DNA from: Monarcha castaneiventris obscurior
Lineage: Eukaryota; Chordata; Aves; Passeriformes; Monarchidae
NCBI GenBank assembly: GCA_026261815.1
Contig: JAMPIT010000575.1
Location: 36,877,501-36,941,500, forward strand
DNA length: 64,000 bases
Direction: 5' to 3'
Positions 13,103 to 25,657 of the stretch are shown here, in pieces; position 1 is the first letter of the stretch; each line of letters begins with the position of its first letter. The position numbers and the translations under genes are program-made. Under the pieces are notes generated by a model. That model saw only the letters and a program-made list of their open reading frames with translations. It did no database searches and was not told the origin of the DNA.

Positions 13103-15459
13103 GAATTGTTTACAAGACAACCTGGTTCTGCCCAGTGTATTACAAAGCAGAATGAGCCCATGGTGGAATGGATTGGCAGAGCCCACTTTCCCCAGGATAA
13201 GCAGACAGTTCTGCAAGCAAGGATGTCTGAAACATGGTTTCTTTCAGACTCTCTGATTAAGTTTTAGGCATGCACATTATATGTACTTTCCAGAAAACAG
13301 AGGATAAAACTGCCCTTGGCAGTTTTTTTCTTCTTCCTTATGCCTGCCATGTCAAGTGAAGCCTGTAAACCCACATAAAAACTGCAGAGTGATTTAATAC
13401 AATGAATTTACAAATGAATAATAAGTTCTAAGTTTTTGAATTAATGAAAAGCATAACAGGCTTTTTCCCAGCCCAATTACTTGGTGTATTATTTTTGTGA
13501 CTGAACATTCTGTTTCATCTACACAAATTATCCTCTAATTGTCACAGTCTGGTTACATATAAGCATTTGGTCCAGGTTATCAAAAGCAACATATCAGGTA
13601 TCTATTCACTCCACAGACCAGCCTTCCAGTGACAAAAATACAGTGACCCTCATTGAGAAAATGTTAAAAAAATCACTGGTTCTGGCATCACCATGGATGT
13701 CTCAATCTGCTTCTTGCCTTTTTATTCCGAAATGCATCCATGTTCCTGTCAATACTATCACTGCCTCTCCACAGTAACCATTATGTTCTCTCATGTCAGT
13801 TTTCCAGAGCACCTGCTAGGTTGACCCATCAAACAGTAACTATGAGTCACTTACATCCTTTTTTTTTGGCTGGTAACCAAGATGCTCCAATTGATTTTTT
13901 TTTTTTTACTAATTCCCGGCAAGATCAATGCACAACTGAAATTCAGTGCCACATGGCTCTCTTCATCACGAATCAGATAGCTGGCTGCAGCACCAGGAGA
14001 CACAAGGGCAGACAACAAAGAATAGGTGGAATTGGAGATAAGGTACATATTATGCTGCAAAATGTATCCATCAGCCAAATTGATTTGAGTTTAGTGCACA
14101 CTGCTGTCTCCTCCAAACCAGTGCTCTCACTTTCTGTAGGGATGGTATCACTGTTCAGGTACCAAACAGTTTATTTTCTGTGCTGGTCTGTACCTGTGTA
14201 AGGGCTTATCTCAGTTATCTATATCTGGGGACACAATTTGACTCTGTATAAGTAGAAACTTGCAGATACATGATGCAACATAACAAGGTACCTCACCCCT
14301 TATCTTGATCTCTTGGTAATAGCTCCCTGTTTTTTGTCTCTTCAGTGGCTTCACTTTATCTATTGTTCTTTGAATCTACCCAAGGTACTGCAGGGAACAG
14401 AATCAACCCTTTACTGTCTTATTTAAGTAAGTGACAAAACTGCAAAGAGAAGATGATAACCTTGATTATTCCTATGTTAAAAAAATAATAAACAGGATGA
14501 GCATACAGTTTCAAGCACTGGTGCATGATTATCCTTCCCAGCTAACTGCTGGCAAGACCTTTGGCACAGTCATGACCAAAGTTCACGCTCCCAGACCATC
14601 CCTTGTATCAGTGAGTGATGGCACAGACCAACCAAATGACAGTTTTCACTCACTTGAATGTATGAAAAAAGTCATGTCTTTAGGAGAAAAAATTAAGTCG
14701 TGTAGGTGTGAGTCGCACCATGCTGGTGAGCTAGCCTGACTTATTTCATCTGTTGAACCCAGTGAGTTCTACCATCAGTCCTGCTCAATCAAACAGTCCC
14801 TCACTAGCCTGCCAGAACTCTCAAAAAGAGCTAATCATAACCTCTAAGGATGTTTTCGTTTCAGCTTTAGGGCCCAAGGATCCCGCATAACTTTGTTTAC
14901 TTCTTCCATTTATTCATTCAACATCCCAAAGAACAGGAGTAGCCATATAAATAGATCTTTGACAATACCTTTGACAATACTGGCATGTCTCCAGTGTCTT
15001 ATTTTCAAAATCCACCCCTGTAGGTTTATGGCTTGAAGAGGGACTGCACAATATCTCATGCTGTTTTTTTGCAAGAAAGAAGCAGCTTGCATATGCTAAC
15101 TGTATTATATAGCTTTTCATTTGCTCTGGTTTTCTTTTTAAATAAGAGGGCATAAAACATATAATCACCCATATCCCCTCACTGAATGGTTAGCTCCAGG
15201 AAACATATTCATCTGTAGTTCATTGACTACCACACAGCTTTTAGTTTTGCCCTCAGCAAAATTAGCTATAAGATCAAGGCTTATTTCAAACAATCAGTAA
15301 GTCAAGCAGGCTTGTAAAAAAAAAAAAAATCCCATTTCTACTGGTATGGAAACAGTACTTTTGGCAAGATTTTAGTATCCCATGTGTCTGCCTAAAAAAT
15401 CCATGCCAAAATCTTTGCCATAACTTTGCCCACCCTTAGTAACTGTGTTGCTCCAAGCT
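13103..15459. other. Unique non-coding stretch
   Basis: Nothing gene-like is recognised. Poly-T runs at about 13859-13867 and 13898-13910 and an A run at 15317-15329 are present. Open frames at 13740-14201 (153 codons, plus) and 14431-14739 (102 codons, plus) show no known domain. The first crosses the poly-T runs, giving FFF stretches. I do not call either a gene. Confidence 0.5.
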
Positions 15460-16350
15460 ATAGAATCATTTAGGTTGGAAAACACATCTAAGAACATTGA
15501 GTCCAGCCGCTAACGCAGCAGCTGCCAATTACCAGTAAAATATATCACTAAATGCCTACACCTCTTTAAAACATTTTCAGGGATGGTAACTCAACCCACT
15601 GTTGCAGTGCTTAACAGCCTTTTTGTGTGAAGAAATCTTTCCCGGTATCCAATCTAACGCCCCTCCCCGGCATAACCTGAGACCATTTTGTCTTGTTGCA
15701 TCACTTTTTACCTGGGAGAAGAGACCGACCCCCACCTGGCTGCACCCTCCTGTCAGGCAGTTGTAGAGACCCATCAGGTCCACCCTGAGCCTCCTTTTCT
15801 CCAGGTGAAACAACCCCAGCTCCCTCTGCCACTCCTCTTCAGTTTTATGCTCCTGACCCTTCCCAGCTCCGTTGACCTTCTCTGGACACGCTCCAGCCCC
15901 TCAATGTCTTTCTTATAGTGAGGGGCCCAGAACTGAACACAGGATTTGCGGTGTGGCCTCACCAGTGCTGAGTACAGGGGGACAATCCCTGCCCTGGTCC
16001 TGCTGGCCACACCATTGCTGATACAGGCCAGGAGGCCATTGGCCTTCTTGGCCAGCTGGACATTCTACTGGCTCATGTTCAGCCACTGCTGACCAGTATT
16101 CTCAGCCTTCCTGGACTTCTTTGCCTCTCAGGGCTACCTCCCAAAGAACATTCTCAACCAGTCTCCTAAATAGGCCAAAATTTGCCCTCTGGAAGTCCAA
16201 GGCTACAGTTCTGCTCATCGCCCTCCTTATCTGAGGATCGATAACTCCATCATTTCATGATCACTGCACCCAAGACAATTCAAGTCATCACATCATTCAC
16301 CAGTCCTTTTCTGTCCACAAACAGCAGGTTCAGAGGGTCGCCTCTAGCTG
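15460..16350 (-). mobile_element. CR1 LINE with internal deletion of the reverse transcriptase
   Basis: The 3' end lies near 15460 (tagaatcatttaggttgg). Reading the minus strand, the ORF2 tail gives the motifs [20 protein letters not shown] and [20 protein letters not shown] (about 15880-16030). Upstream of about 16110 the family jumps to the endonuclease region: GDPLNLLFVDRKGLV, LNCLGCSDHEMMEL (SDH codons at 16257-16265) and LDFQRANFGLFRRLVENV. In an intact CR1 these two parts are separated by the whole reverse-transcriptase domain. The element ends near 16350. The subfamily has a terminus of the GGTTGGAAAA type rather than GGTTGGAAGGGACC. Confidence 0.9.
15577..16350 (-). pseudogene. CR1 ORF2 remnant: endonuclease end joined to C-terminus
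   Basis: The element's polyprotein (endonuclease plus reverse transcriptase) is represented by two pieces. The 5' piece (about 16130-16350) keeps the endonuclease C-terminal signature, with serine-aspartate-histidine followed by EMMEL, in which the histidine belongs to the catalytic site of this nuclease fold. It has at least one frameshift (between KGLVNDVMT and LNCLGC) and in-frame stops. The 3' piece (15577-16080) keeps the post-reverse-transcriptase tail, with a TAG at the place where relatives read glutamine ([13 protein letters not shown]). The palm, fingers and FADD box are absent. Confidence 0.85.
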
Positions 16351-18530
16351 TGTCAGGAAAATATTATGTATCAATAAAACACTGTTGGGGACTTCCACAT
16401 TTGCTTTTCTGGAATTTTCAATGTAAATTGTACCACAGCCATTCTTTTAAGCCTATCTGATGTGTTACTAGGAAAATAAATAAGATCAGATCTATCTCAG
16501 AAATAAATCAAGTACACCAGGTAACACTTACAAACCTCGATGCTTTCATTAAATGGCAGCAGGCTGTTCATTGCTTTTGGGTTTTTTATTTCATTTTAAA
16601 TTTTCTCGTAAGTGCTCTATTCTTAATGTCTTCCAAATTCATTACTCTCACAGGTCTTTGATACACAGTATATCTCCTCTGCAAAGCCATACATGGAGCC
16701 CCCAGGTAAGATATTTTTCAGCCTATATCATAATATTCTAATTACTGTCTAATGGCACTTCCTAGGAAAGGAAAAGAAAACATTAAAAAGTGCAATTAAG
16801 CAAAGCAACCTAAGGCCATACCAGTCCTGGGGGTTAAGACTCAGATATTCACATATATAGTGAATTTAAATTTCTCTCTTTAAATTATCACCCAATGAAA
16901 ATTAAAATGTAGCTTTTCAGAGAACCAAAGGTCATTAATCTTTAGTTACACATTGGTTCCTGTAATGAAAAAAGAATATAAATAATAATTTATTGTTTAC
17001 ATTAAATTTCATATTGTGTCAATATAACCAAGATTCCTCTTTTCAAATGCAATGATGAATATGCTCACAAAGCTTTCCCTTTAGCGCACCTCAGAGTGCA
17101 ATACGTGCACGCTTCTCACAGAAATGGTTTCCTGACAGATTATTTGGGGTGAAAAGTATTATCTCCAAGATGTGTTAAACTGTGTCATTAAAAGCTGCAG
17201 CAGTTTTTTCCAGTAATCTAATGATTTCAAAATTTTAAGACTCAATTTTCCAAAACCCTTTTATACATTTGTATTGCCTATGTACATAATTTATTATTCT
17301 AAAATTATGTTTACATACATCAAATTGTCCATTCATCAAGAGAAAAATGACATGTGCAGCACCAGGTGCTGGAGTTGAGGTGTTTTTTTTTTAAATAAGT
17401 GTGTTTCTCTTGTATATGGAAAGCAGTATTAAGAGCACTAAATCATCTTGTCTCTAGGAACACATATGAACTGAAAATGAATGAGGTAGGCAATTTTGCT
17501 TAATTAGAATCAATAGTATCATCCTTTAATTAAAGAATATTGATTGTGTTATGCAGAGGGAAGGCTTGCAGAGGATATGCTTTAATGTGATTTCTGTTTG
17601 ACTTCCAAAATTATGTCAAGGGTCAAATTGAACTTGTACATGGAATACTCCATTCAAGAAGAGTAATCACTCTGAATTCACATAGGACCTTTTACAAGTG
17701 GAAATCCAATGTTAAATCTTTACAAAGAAAACAAAAGTTTTTAACTGAGCAAGATGTGAGCTTTTTTATGTTGCTCCTCCAGAGGAACTTCAGAGAGGTA
17801 CAGCATCCTATTTTCTTCCTGCTTCCTGTGTCAGGAAGATCAATAGGGAAGGGCATGGATCAGGAACTTCATTGCTTTTGCAACATCTCCCATGCACATA
17901 CAACACACGATTTCATGACAGTTCAAGGAATGGTATGATGAAAAAACACAGTTGCCTCATGTGTCATCATTTTGTTTTAAGACCTGAGTGCTGTAGCTTC
18001 CAGCTATTATTGATATAAAAATGACATGCAGCCCCCAATGTTCCCATTTTCCTCTACACAGCCAAAGTGAATCTCAGAATTGCAGGATACTGAACACTGA
18101 AATTGTATTAAGCCACCAATTAAGTGCTGAAATACACACCATTTCATGTCAGTAACAGTGACAAGAGGCATGCTCTTGGAAAAAAAAAAAGCCTGTGCAA
18201 CTCCAAGATGCTTCCTTCACAGTAAACAGCTGAGCCATACCTCATGAGCAACGTAGAATAAAAAATAAAAGTGAAAAGCTAACTGTGTGCCTATCTATGA
18301 AGTTACTGCAGACTGAAATTTAGCTGAGCTGTCCAAGGGGAGGAAAAAAGAGTATGTGAGTTGCAGGGAATGTTGAAACACCAAGGGAAATTCCATGTTT
18401 GAACATATGTGGTCACCAATCAGTGACTGCAGGTCTTTTCAGCAGCCACTGTTTTGCACACTGTAGTTCTTATCATTATTAGTCACTGCTACAACAACAA
18501 GGCTTTAAACTTCTACTCAAAATCAGACCA
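16351..18530. other. AT-rich unique stretch, possible conserved non-coding DNA
   Basis: No gene or repeat is recognised. Positions 17080-17700 have long AT-rich, low-simple-repeat sequence with few stop-poor frames and TAAT-type motifs (tttaattaaagaatattgattg). Vertebrate conserved enhancers often look like this, but conservation cannot be judged from one genome. A poly-A run occurs at about 18180-18191. Confidence 0.4.
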
Positions 18531-18760
18531 TGTCGTGGTTTGGAGTGGCTGGGAATCTCTGGAAGAGAACAGGAGGAGACAAGGGCAAACTGATGCAGAG
18601 AGTTGAAAAGACTCCCAGTCTCACCATGGAGTGCAGATGATATTTCACACCCTTCCCAGTTTAGTGCTCTCAGATCTGCTCCCCCCCATTCTTTGTGTGA
18701 GCAGGGCCTGTGTGAGCAAAACCTGAGATTTTGCTCTGAAGTAAGTTATGCCATCAGTTA
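18531..18760 (+). mobile_element. Possible ERV LTR start (very tentative)
   Basis: The sequence TGTCGTGGTTTGGAG at about 18534 resembles the opening of several avian endogenous-retrovirus LTRs, which often start TGTCGTGGTTT. It is followed by a more GC-rich, G/A-rich segment unlike the flanks. No TATA box, poly-A signal, CA end or target-site duplication was found to confirm it, and no internal gag or pol sequence is visible. The end coordinate is arbitrary. Confidence 0.2.
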
Positions 18761-18812
18761 AATGTGAGCGTGTACTGGCTTCTGTCATTACAGAGCCTAT
18801 GTCCTAAAATGG

Positions 18813-18829
18813 ACACACACACACACACA
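18813..18829. repeat. (CA)n dinucleotide microsatellite
   Basis: An uninterrupted alternation of A and C about 8.5 units long. It accounts for the His-Thr repeats in the open frame across it. Confidence 0.9.
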
Positions 18830-19112
18830 GTGCAGACTTCCCCTCCTGCACCACATAAAGAGTGGGAATCATCAACATGCAAAGAGTGCCGGCACATAGA
18901 TCCCTTCCCCTATGGATCATGCATGGAGGATTTCTGTGTGTCAGTGTGCATGGCATTACACAGGACAGTGTGTCTGTGCAACGCCCTGCCACCTTTGCCA
19001 GCCCATCAGTAGAAATGATAACACACGTGCTTCTGCACGCCTGGAACGGGGTTGTGCATTAGGGATGGTGAGAATGTAATACTGTAATTGTCTGGCTCCA
19101 TGGGGTCCTGCA

Positions 19113-19378
19113 TGCCCCCACAGATGCCTGGCCAAGTTCAGTATTAAGTCCATGACAAAGAGAGTCAGGAAGGGTAGCTGCTTGCCTTCCGGCAGGATTT
19201 ATTCATATTCACTGTCAAAAGGCGTAGAGGCAAATGCCAACAGCATGGCCAATTCAGAGTTTTTCCCAGGGCTGGGGGAAAGGCGGGACCAGGGAGCAGG
19301 GACCAATGGGAGAGCTCTGGGAGAGTGACCAGGCTGACAGACAACCGGGAGATTCAAACCGGGACAGGTCATCCCACA
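19113..19378 (-). mobile_element. Probable solo LTR of an endogenous retrovirus
   Basis: Read on the minus strand the segment begins TGTGGGATGACC, followed by CCCGGTTTGAATCTCCCGG. It has a GC-rich U3-like part with an inverted CCAAT box (ATTGG) and a CCCGCC box. Next come AATAAATCCTGCCGG as a likely poly-A signal near 19190-19205 and a pyrimidine-rich CTTCCTGACTCTCTTTGTC, as in LTR R/U5 regions. A candidate 3' end lies at GGGGGCA near 19113. GC and CpG content are clearly above the flanks. I see no target-site duplication, and the upstream sequence TGTTGGGGTGACC (to 19419) leaves the 5' boundary uncertain. No retroviral coding sequence adjoins it. Confidence 0.4.
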
Positions 19379-22300
19379 GAGCAATGCACCCGGGGGGAGC
19401 CCCTCTGGTCACCCCAACACAATTTGTGTTCACTGGCCACTACAAGAATGAGCACCTGCTGACTGAAAACACAAAGGTCCGTAACTGTTCCTGGTAATAA
19501 ATGGGATACCAGTGCAACATCTCCTCCATCAGCAGAACCAAAAGGTGGTATGAGCATGAGCGTCACGCTACCAGCAAAACTGCAAGGATGGCAGTAATCA
19601 GAGATACCTCCATTCATTTCCATATATTATGTTGATTGGGAGTAACATTCAGGTCAATTTTTCCTGTGGTCTTTTATATGAAACTATATATTTCTTTGAT
19701 TGATCACATCCTAAGCATTCTTCATTTCAAAACTTCACTTTATGGGTTATTTCCCCTCAGCTATCATTAATACAATACCAAGGCTAATGAAGCACTCAGT
19801 AGAAGGTAAATACTAATGAAGTGTGCTGGACTTCTAGCTAGCAGGCCTGTAGGGGGAAGAGAATTAAATAGGGGAATGAAACCATGTAAATATATAACTA
19901 TTATGCATAGGACAGGCTGGAGAGCATTTAAATTTTTTTTTTTTTAATCCTCTAGTCCTTCTTGTTCCTTGTTCTTCAGCTTCAGTTTGTGCATATGAGC
20001 CTTTGGGTTGATACCAACCCAGAAGATTTCTACATAGAAAAGGCGTTGCTGAGTTGGTTGCACAGGAAAGTAGATGCTGCTCTTTTCCCAGTGTGGATAA
20101 GTCTTCCCACAATTACATGAGCTGTTTAAGAAGAGTTCCATCTTACTGCCAAAAGCTAGGTGTAGGAGGGTTTGGTGACACAATTATGCCTATTAAAGAC
20201 AGTATTTTCATGCCTCTTCCTGTCAGATGGGCAAAGAGTTGCAGATTACAGCTGATATTTGTGGGAAGGCATCCCCCATGTACTCATGAGGAATCTCAGC
20301 TTGTATTTCTTCTGTAAGGAATGGCCTCGAGGCTCTGCAAAACCCAAATACAAAGAAGTGCCATGGCAGCAGTTCAAAGTGGCTTTTAGTTCCCTGTGTT
20401 GCAGTGGTCAGAGAAAAATGAGTCCCTATGTGTCCATCTGACTGGCTACAAAAGAGAGAAACCAACAGCCAAAAGCAGACTGAAAAAGTCCAATTAGGCA
20501 AATGAGGTTGCACTACGTCTCTGTTAGGAATGTGGTTTTAGTTACACTTCTGCCCTTTGGCTCTTACCTTGCTAGTGTCCTACAAAGGACCGCTAATCTC
20601 CTCTCAGCAGGAGAGGTGTTAACAGCTGAGCAGCAGCACCTTGTGAGGACAAGATCACACATAAGGTAATGGTGATTGACTGATGATACCTCAGATACAC
20701 TGATTTGCCAATGCATCTGTATTACCTAATGATGAGAAACGTATTTTAGTGATTAGACTCAACTATGACATATCATTTTTTTTCTTCTCTTTGATGCAGA
20801 TTTAGACCAGGGTCCAAGAGCACTGTTTCTCCATACCGCAGTTTCTTAACTGCTTCTGTAATAAACCTGCCTTTTTCTCACAAATTGTCGGGCTGGGTTA
20901 TAACATACTAAGTGTACCTGTACAAAATGTGGCACAAGGTGTTGGAGGTTTCAACCTAGAACTGGATGTAGTACTTTAAAATCTGAGTTCTAAATGGCTG
21001 TGGGCAACATGCAAGTAAACCTGTGGGTTGGATGATAATCCCCCTTCCTATGCTGGTCCAGCTCTACTCACAGGAAGGAGATTAGAAAGGTGTACAGGAT
21101 TCTCATGAATGGTTTCCCAGCATAGGAAACTCTCAAGCAAAGCATGAATAAGGTATTTTCTACACTTTCTGCCAGCACTGATGTAATGACCCTATCATTT
21201 AAGACAAATCAGTGAATTATTTCCATGCTTTGCCTGTTAAAAAGATTTGTTCTTTTTCAGGTTCTCTGGCAAGAACCATGAAGTAGTCCCCCCTAAAAAA
21301 TCCTTACTCTCCCTCCACCTCAGAAAAAACCCCACAATGAAACACCAAAGCACAGAATTTGTCAGTCTTAGTCACCATACCATCTCCTTTTATTAATAAA
21401 GCCTTGACATGGAAGGGTTTTCTGGCCAGACATTTTTCACACCCCAATAGTCTCAAATAAAAAATTATTGCCAGCACAATGATTTAAATGTAAGATGTAA
21501 CACTACAGCGCTTGCCTAGCTTGATTTTTTAATGTCAGCTCCAATGTGTCTGACACATGCAAGACATAAATGAATATCCATATTTCCTTGGAATTAAAGG
21601 TTCCCTGACAGCACACGGTATGGAGCATACGGCACTCCCGATGGGTTGTTATTGTGGACTGGCATTATTTTCACCTCCTTCATTCTTCCCCAGCCAGCTC
21701 TACTTGTGTGAGCCAAGACTCTCCCCCACTAACCTCAAGGGCAATTTTCTCAAAATATTTGATATAAAGAAGTCTATGCTATATTTGCTAATTGCATTTG
21801 TCAACCTCCCTTGCCAAAATTTTCTTAAGTAACAAAACCATTGGGAATAAACATGGAGATCTATGTATTTGGGTAGAGGAAATGCTTTTTACAGTGCATG
21901 AGCTAGAGGTTATAAATGAGAAATGACCGCTTTTTTCATAGAGTTGGTCCGTAGAGCTTCCTCAGCCCACACTGTGTCAAAATTGGCACCTTTCTCCTTT
22001 TAAAAATAACTTTTTCTGATGTATTTCTACTCAGCTTCTTTCTCCGCCTCCTAATCTCTTTGTTCAGTATTTCCTCCCGACAGAGTCATCACACCATTCA
22101 TCTGCATCAATCTGTCTGCCGCTCACAGACTTTGCTGGGTCTGCCTCATCAAGTGCAGTCACTAAATTCATATCTTTTTTCAAGTCGGTAATTGCCTTCA
22201 GCTTCACGCTGTCATTTTTACTTGTGTTGATGTCTATTAGATTTTTGTCTACTCTTTCAGAAGTCTGTGTCGTGTTCCTTGAGTCACATAAACTCCAGCT

Positions 22301-22769
22301 CTGCCAGTGATTTACCAGCCCATCCTGTCTGAGACTGTAGAAATTGTTTCTGCATACACAATTCTCTGTTCATCATGAAAGAGGTAAAATACCTAATACC
22401 TGTAACCATGTGCCCAGATATCAAGCACAGGATTTATCTCCTCCAGCCTCAAGGTGTGATTCAGTTTGAGATAAAACTACTACTAACGAAATATGCCTAC
22501 ATGTTGGTGTTTTCATGTACAGCAGTGTCCAAGCTCCTGTTAGCAGCACAGACTAAGTCAATTAATTTGTCCTCGCACAAGCCTCTAGTGCTATCTGAGA
22601 TGCCCTTAAGCTTTCTGTCTGGCTTTCAGCCAAGGGCTTCGAGTCCCTTGTCAATATAGGAAGTACAATCTAGAGCAATTCAATTTATCCTAAGTCTGGC
22701 TAAAGCCAGAGGGTCAGCAGAGTTGCTTTTCAGGCTCCAGCATAGTGATTAAATTTTCATTGACTAAAG

Positions 22770-23400
22770 CAGGAGGTTAGGCACTTAACTCACAGGTAAA
22801 CACCTGCTTACAGGCATCTGAGTTTAAATGTCTTAATCTGGAGCTGACTTCCACCCTACAGGCTCTGTTCAGTTGCCCAAACATATGGTGCAATTTGCAA
22901 CACTATGGAGTGTCCAAATCATCCATGAAATGCTGACAGAATGACACAAGCTACAGGAGCACTACTCAGAGCCACATGGAATACCCTGGGGCATCTCAGA
23001 TGCCACTAGAAATCGGTGTCTAGGCTACTGAAAGACTACAAGTCTGCAATATAGATGCCTAAACAGACCTAAGTTCATCTCTAAGGAGGGTGAGATGAGG
23101 TTTGAATTATGCCTAGGAAAATGTACTGTGAGGAAGACATTAAAAAAATTTAGAAGAAGCCTTAGCCAGAAACTCTTCGATATATTTGCCATTTAAAAAT
23201 AACTACCGAGCCTAAGCTAATTACCTAGACCTGCTCCACAGTATACAAATATAGGTTCCTTCAGATGAAAATTTATACCACATAAGAGAGATGTCTAAAT
23301 TAGGCAGGACAAATTGCCCTCTAGAGCTGTTTATCACTCTCTACAGATTGTGGAAGGAACCCAAAGAAGTATCTTAAATACCTAATGTTTACCAGGCTAA
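22770..23400. repeat. Possible ancient unclassified repeat with TAGGCRCYTAA-like units
   Basis: Several spaced motifs resemble each other: gttaggcacttaactc (about 22775), gcatctgagtttaaatgtcttaa (about 22815), atagatgcctaaacagacctaag (about 23053) and gtatcttaaatacctaatg (about 23371). Motifs of the type 'aggcacctaa' recur in old reptile and bird dispersed repeats as I recall them. The spacing is irregular and no ends are visible, so the family and strand are unknown. Confidence 0.25.
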
Positions 23401-25564
23401 TGCTAAACAACATTACATTCTGCCTTTCCCCATATTATTCAATAATAAGTACCCAACTCCCAAAGTGTTAAATATGTGAAAATTATTTTCAGTAGGTGCA
23501 GATTTTAAATATTTGTGTAAACAATGAGTTTCTGTCAGCTATAACATCCATCATGGTAAGGTAGGCAGCCAACATGATGACTTGCCCTTATAAATCCACT
23601 CTGAGTATTTACATCCCTAATCAATATTTCTGGTTTTGCAAATATTATGCCTATTAAGTCACAGAATTCTTTATCATACACTAAAGATTTCCTCCTATGG
23701 GGATAAGCCATGAGGATTCACGTCTACCTAACTGTCAACAAAGCCACAGATGTACACACAAGATATAAGAGACAGGACAGCATCCTGATAAAGAAAAATC
23801 TTTGCACCAGAAGGAAGGGGCTTTCTCTTTTCTTGTAAATCACAGTCAAACCTGCCCACCTTTCATTAAACAGAAAAGGGAAAAATAAAGGGCTTGAATC
23901 AGTAGTAAAGCCAGCGTGAGTCACCTGCCATCTGATCAGAAATCCTGAATGTTACCAGTCCTGAAATTAAATCTATGGTCTACATAAAGATAACAAAGAA
24001 CATCATCCATTGGAGTGCAAGCTCTGAAGAAGTGAAGTAAGAATTCAGTCTCTTTGTGTGTGATGACAAATGCCTTCATTTTTTCTTTCTTATTATTTTT
24101 TTTCAATTATATGCATGTGTCAGCATATGCATAAACAATGCCTTAAATAATTTTCTTAAGGTAAACAGCACAGAATTAAAAGATTTTTCAGGTTAAAATG
24201 GTGTTATTCAAAAGCAGTTAATGTGTATGATTTATCCATCACCTCTGTGTGAAGTCTTTGAAAAGGTTCTTTTGTTCTAAAGTTAGGGGGTGGAATAAGA
24301 ACCACAGTAATGTGTAGCATTGAGATTTAAGGAGGAGACATTCAAATGGCATTCATCTAGTCCCTCTCTGCTAAGATGAACAAAGGGACTTCATCACTTG
24401 TATTTTCTAAATTGCACTGTCAAAAGGCTAAGCCTAGAACAGATGCTCAGACCCAGATCAATTTTACCAAACCATAAAAATTAAATAAAAGTTAGATGTC
24501 AAAAGCAGGATTTTTCATACCCGAAATAGTTGTCCAGACCAAGCTGATCATACACATACTCTTTGCACAGACTGAGAGATTTCCAATGGGCATTTCACCT
24601 TGCCCTAAATCGAATGTTTAAGATTAGAAAAGCAGAATAGATCTCTAGTTTGTGCCTCTCTTTGTCACTCCCAAAAGGACTACATTACTACTTTAAACTT
24701 GCTGTTCATCTAATGTTCAGATGAACGAAGTTAAGAGAGAGAAGCTGCACTTAGATTAAGTACTTTTCCATCTTGTGGGACCTTTTTTCTTACCACATAA
24801 ATATTTTCATCTATATATCATAGATGAAAGAAATCTAACTTCTCCTCAATTCCTTCCAAGAAAAACTAACTTAAAGTAATTAAAATAGTGTCAAACTCAT
24901 AATTTGATTTGATTACCTGCACTATTAGTTTGAAAGTTAAATCATTGAACTCATTGATTCATTCTTGGTTGTGACCTCAATTTGATTATTGCTTTGTGCC
25001 ACTTTTGATAAGCTTAATGAAACTGCAATACATTTGGCATAGCAATATGTGCACATGTATTTTTCTTGTTCCTACTTGTTCCTAAAAGTTTTACAAAATC
25101 TTTTAAAATTTTCACAATTGGTTTATCCATCTAAAATACCACAAGGCACACAAATGCTGAGGCAATTGCAAGTTGCTTTGCCATGATTGTAAATTACTAA
25201 ATTATTTTGTTTGAAAACTTAAAACTTTATGGATTACAGCTGATATGTGTCAGAGTGCAGCAGTGGTTTATGGTCACTTTCATACCCAAGCCTGCTGGGA
25301 AATAATCAGCTGAGAGAAGAATCAAGAGAAGAACTATCCAAAAAGTAAACAAAAAAACCTCACCACCCCTGAAAAGACAAAGTGCTACAAAGCAAAAAAA
25401 CTCCTAAATATATTACAAAAAAACCGCCACACACCACAGCTTCAAAATGGGCCTGAGGAGTAAAACTATTTTTAAAAACTTTTCAACAAGAAGTTTCAAT
25501 AAATTTTATCTAGGTTCTTGTTCAGTTCTTAAGTTGTCATTCTTATTTGTTTCATGTATTGCAG

Positions 25565-25657
25565 AACCAGTTGCAACTCCAGTGCACATTGGAGATGGGG
25601 TTACCAGCCTTCATGACCGTGATATGAGAGAGTATGCCATACTGGTCACAGGCTTCT
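25565..25657 (+). other. Weak candidate exon, 93 nt, open in one frame
   Basis: A pyrimidine-containing tract ending TTGCAG (AG at 25563-25564) precedes an open segment reading PVATPVHIGDGVTSLHDRDM and onward. A possible donor, TCT|GTAAAA, lies at 25658. The segment is 93 nt long and symmetric in phase, and sits in a 122-codon open frame (25447-25815), the longest in the window outside CR1 and low-complexity DNA apart from a few chance frames. The donor matches consensus only moderately and no protein family is recognised. It may be chance. Confidence 0.15.

Noticed and set aside
13740..14201. 153-codon plus-strand open frame
   Set aside because: It crosses poly-T runs that give phenylalanine stretches, has no domain, and an unrelated frame is open on the opposite strand.
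15577..16010. Open frames inside the CR1 copy read as separate host proteins, including the plus-strand frame at 15688-15918
   Set aside because: They are either CR1 ORF2 remnants (minus strand) or their antisense shadows (plus strand).
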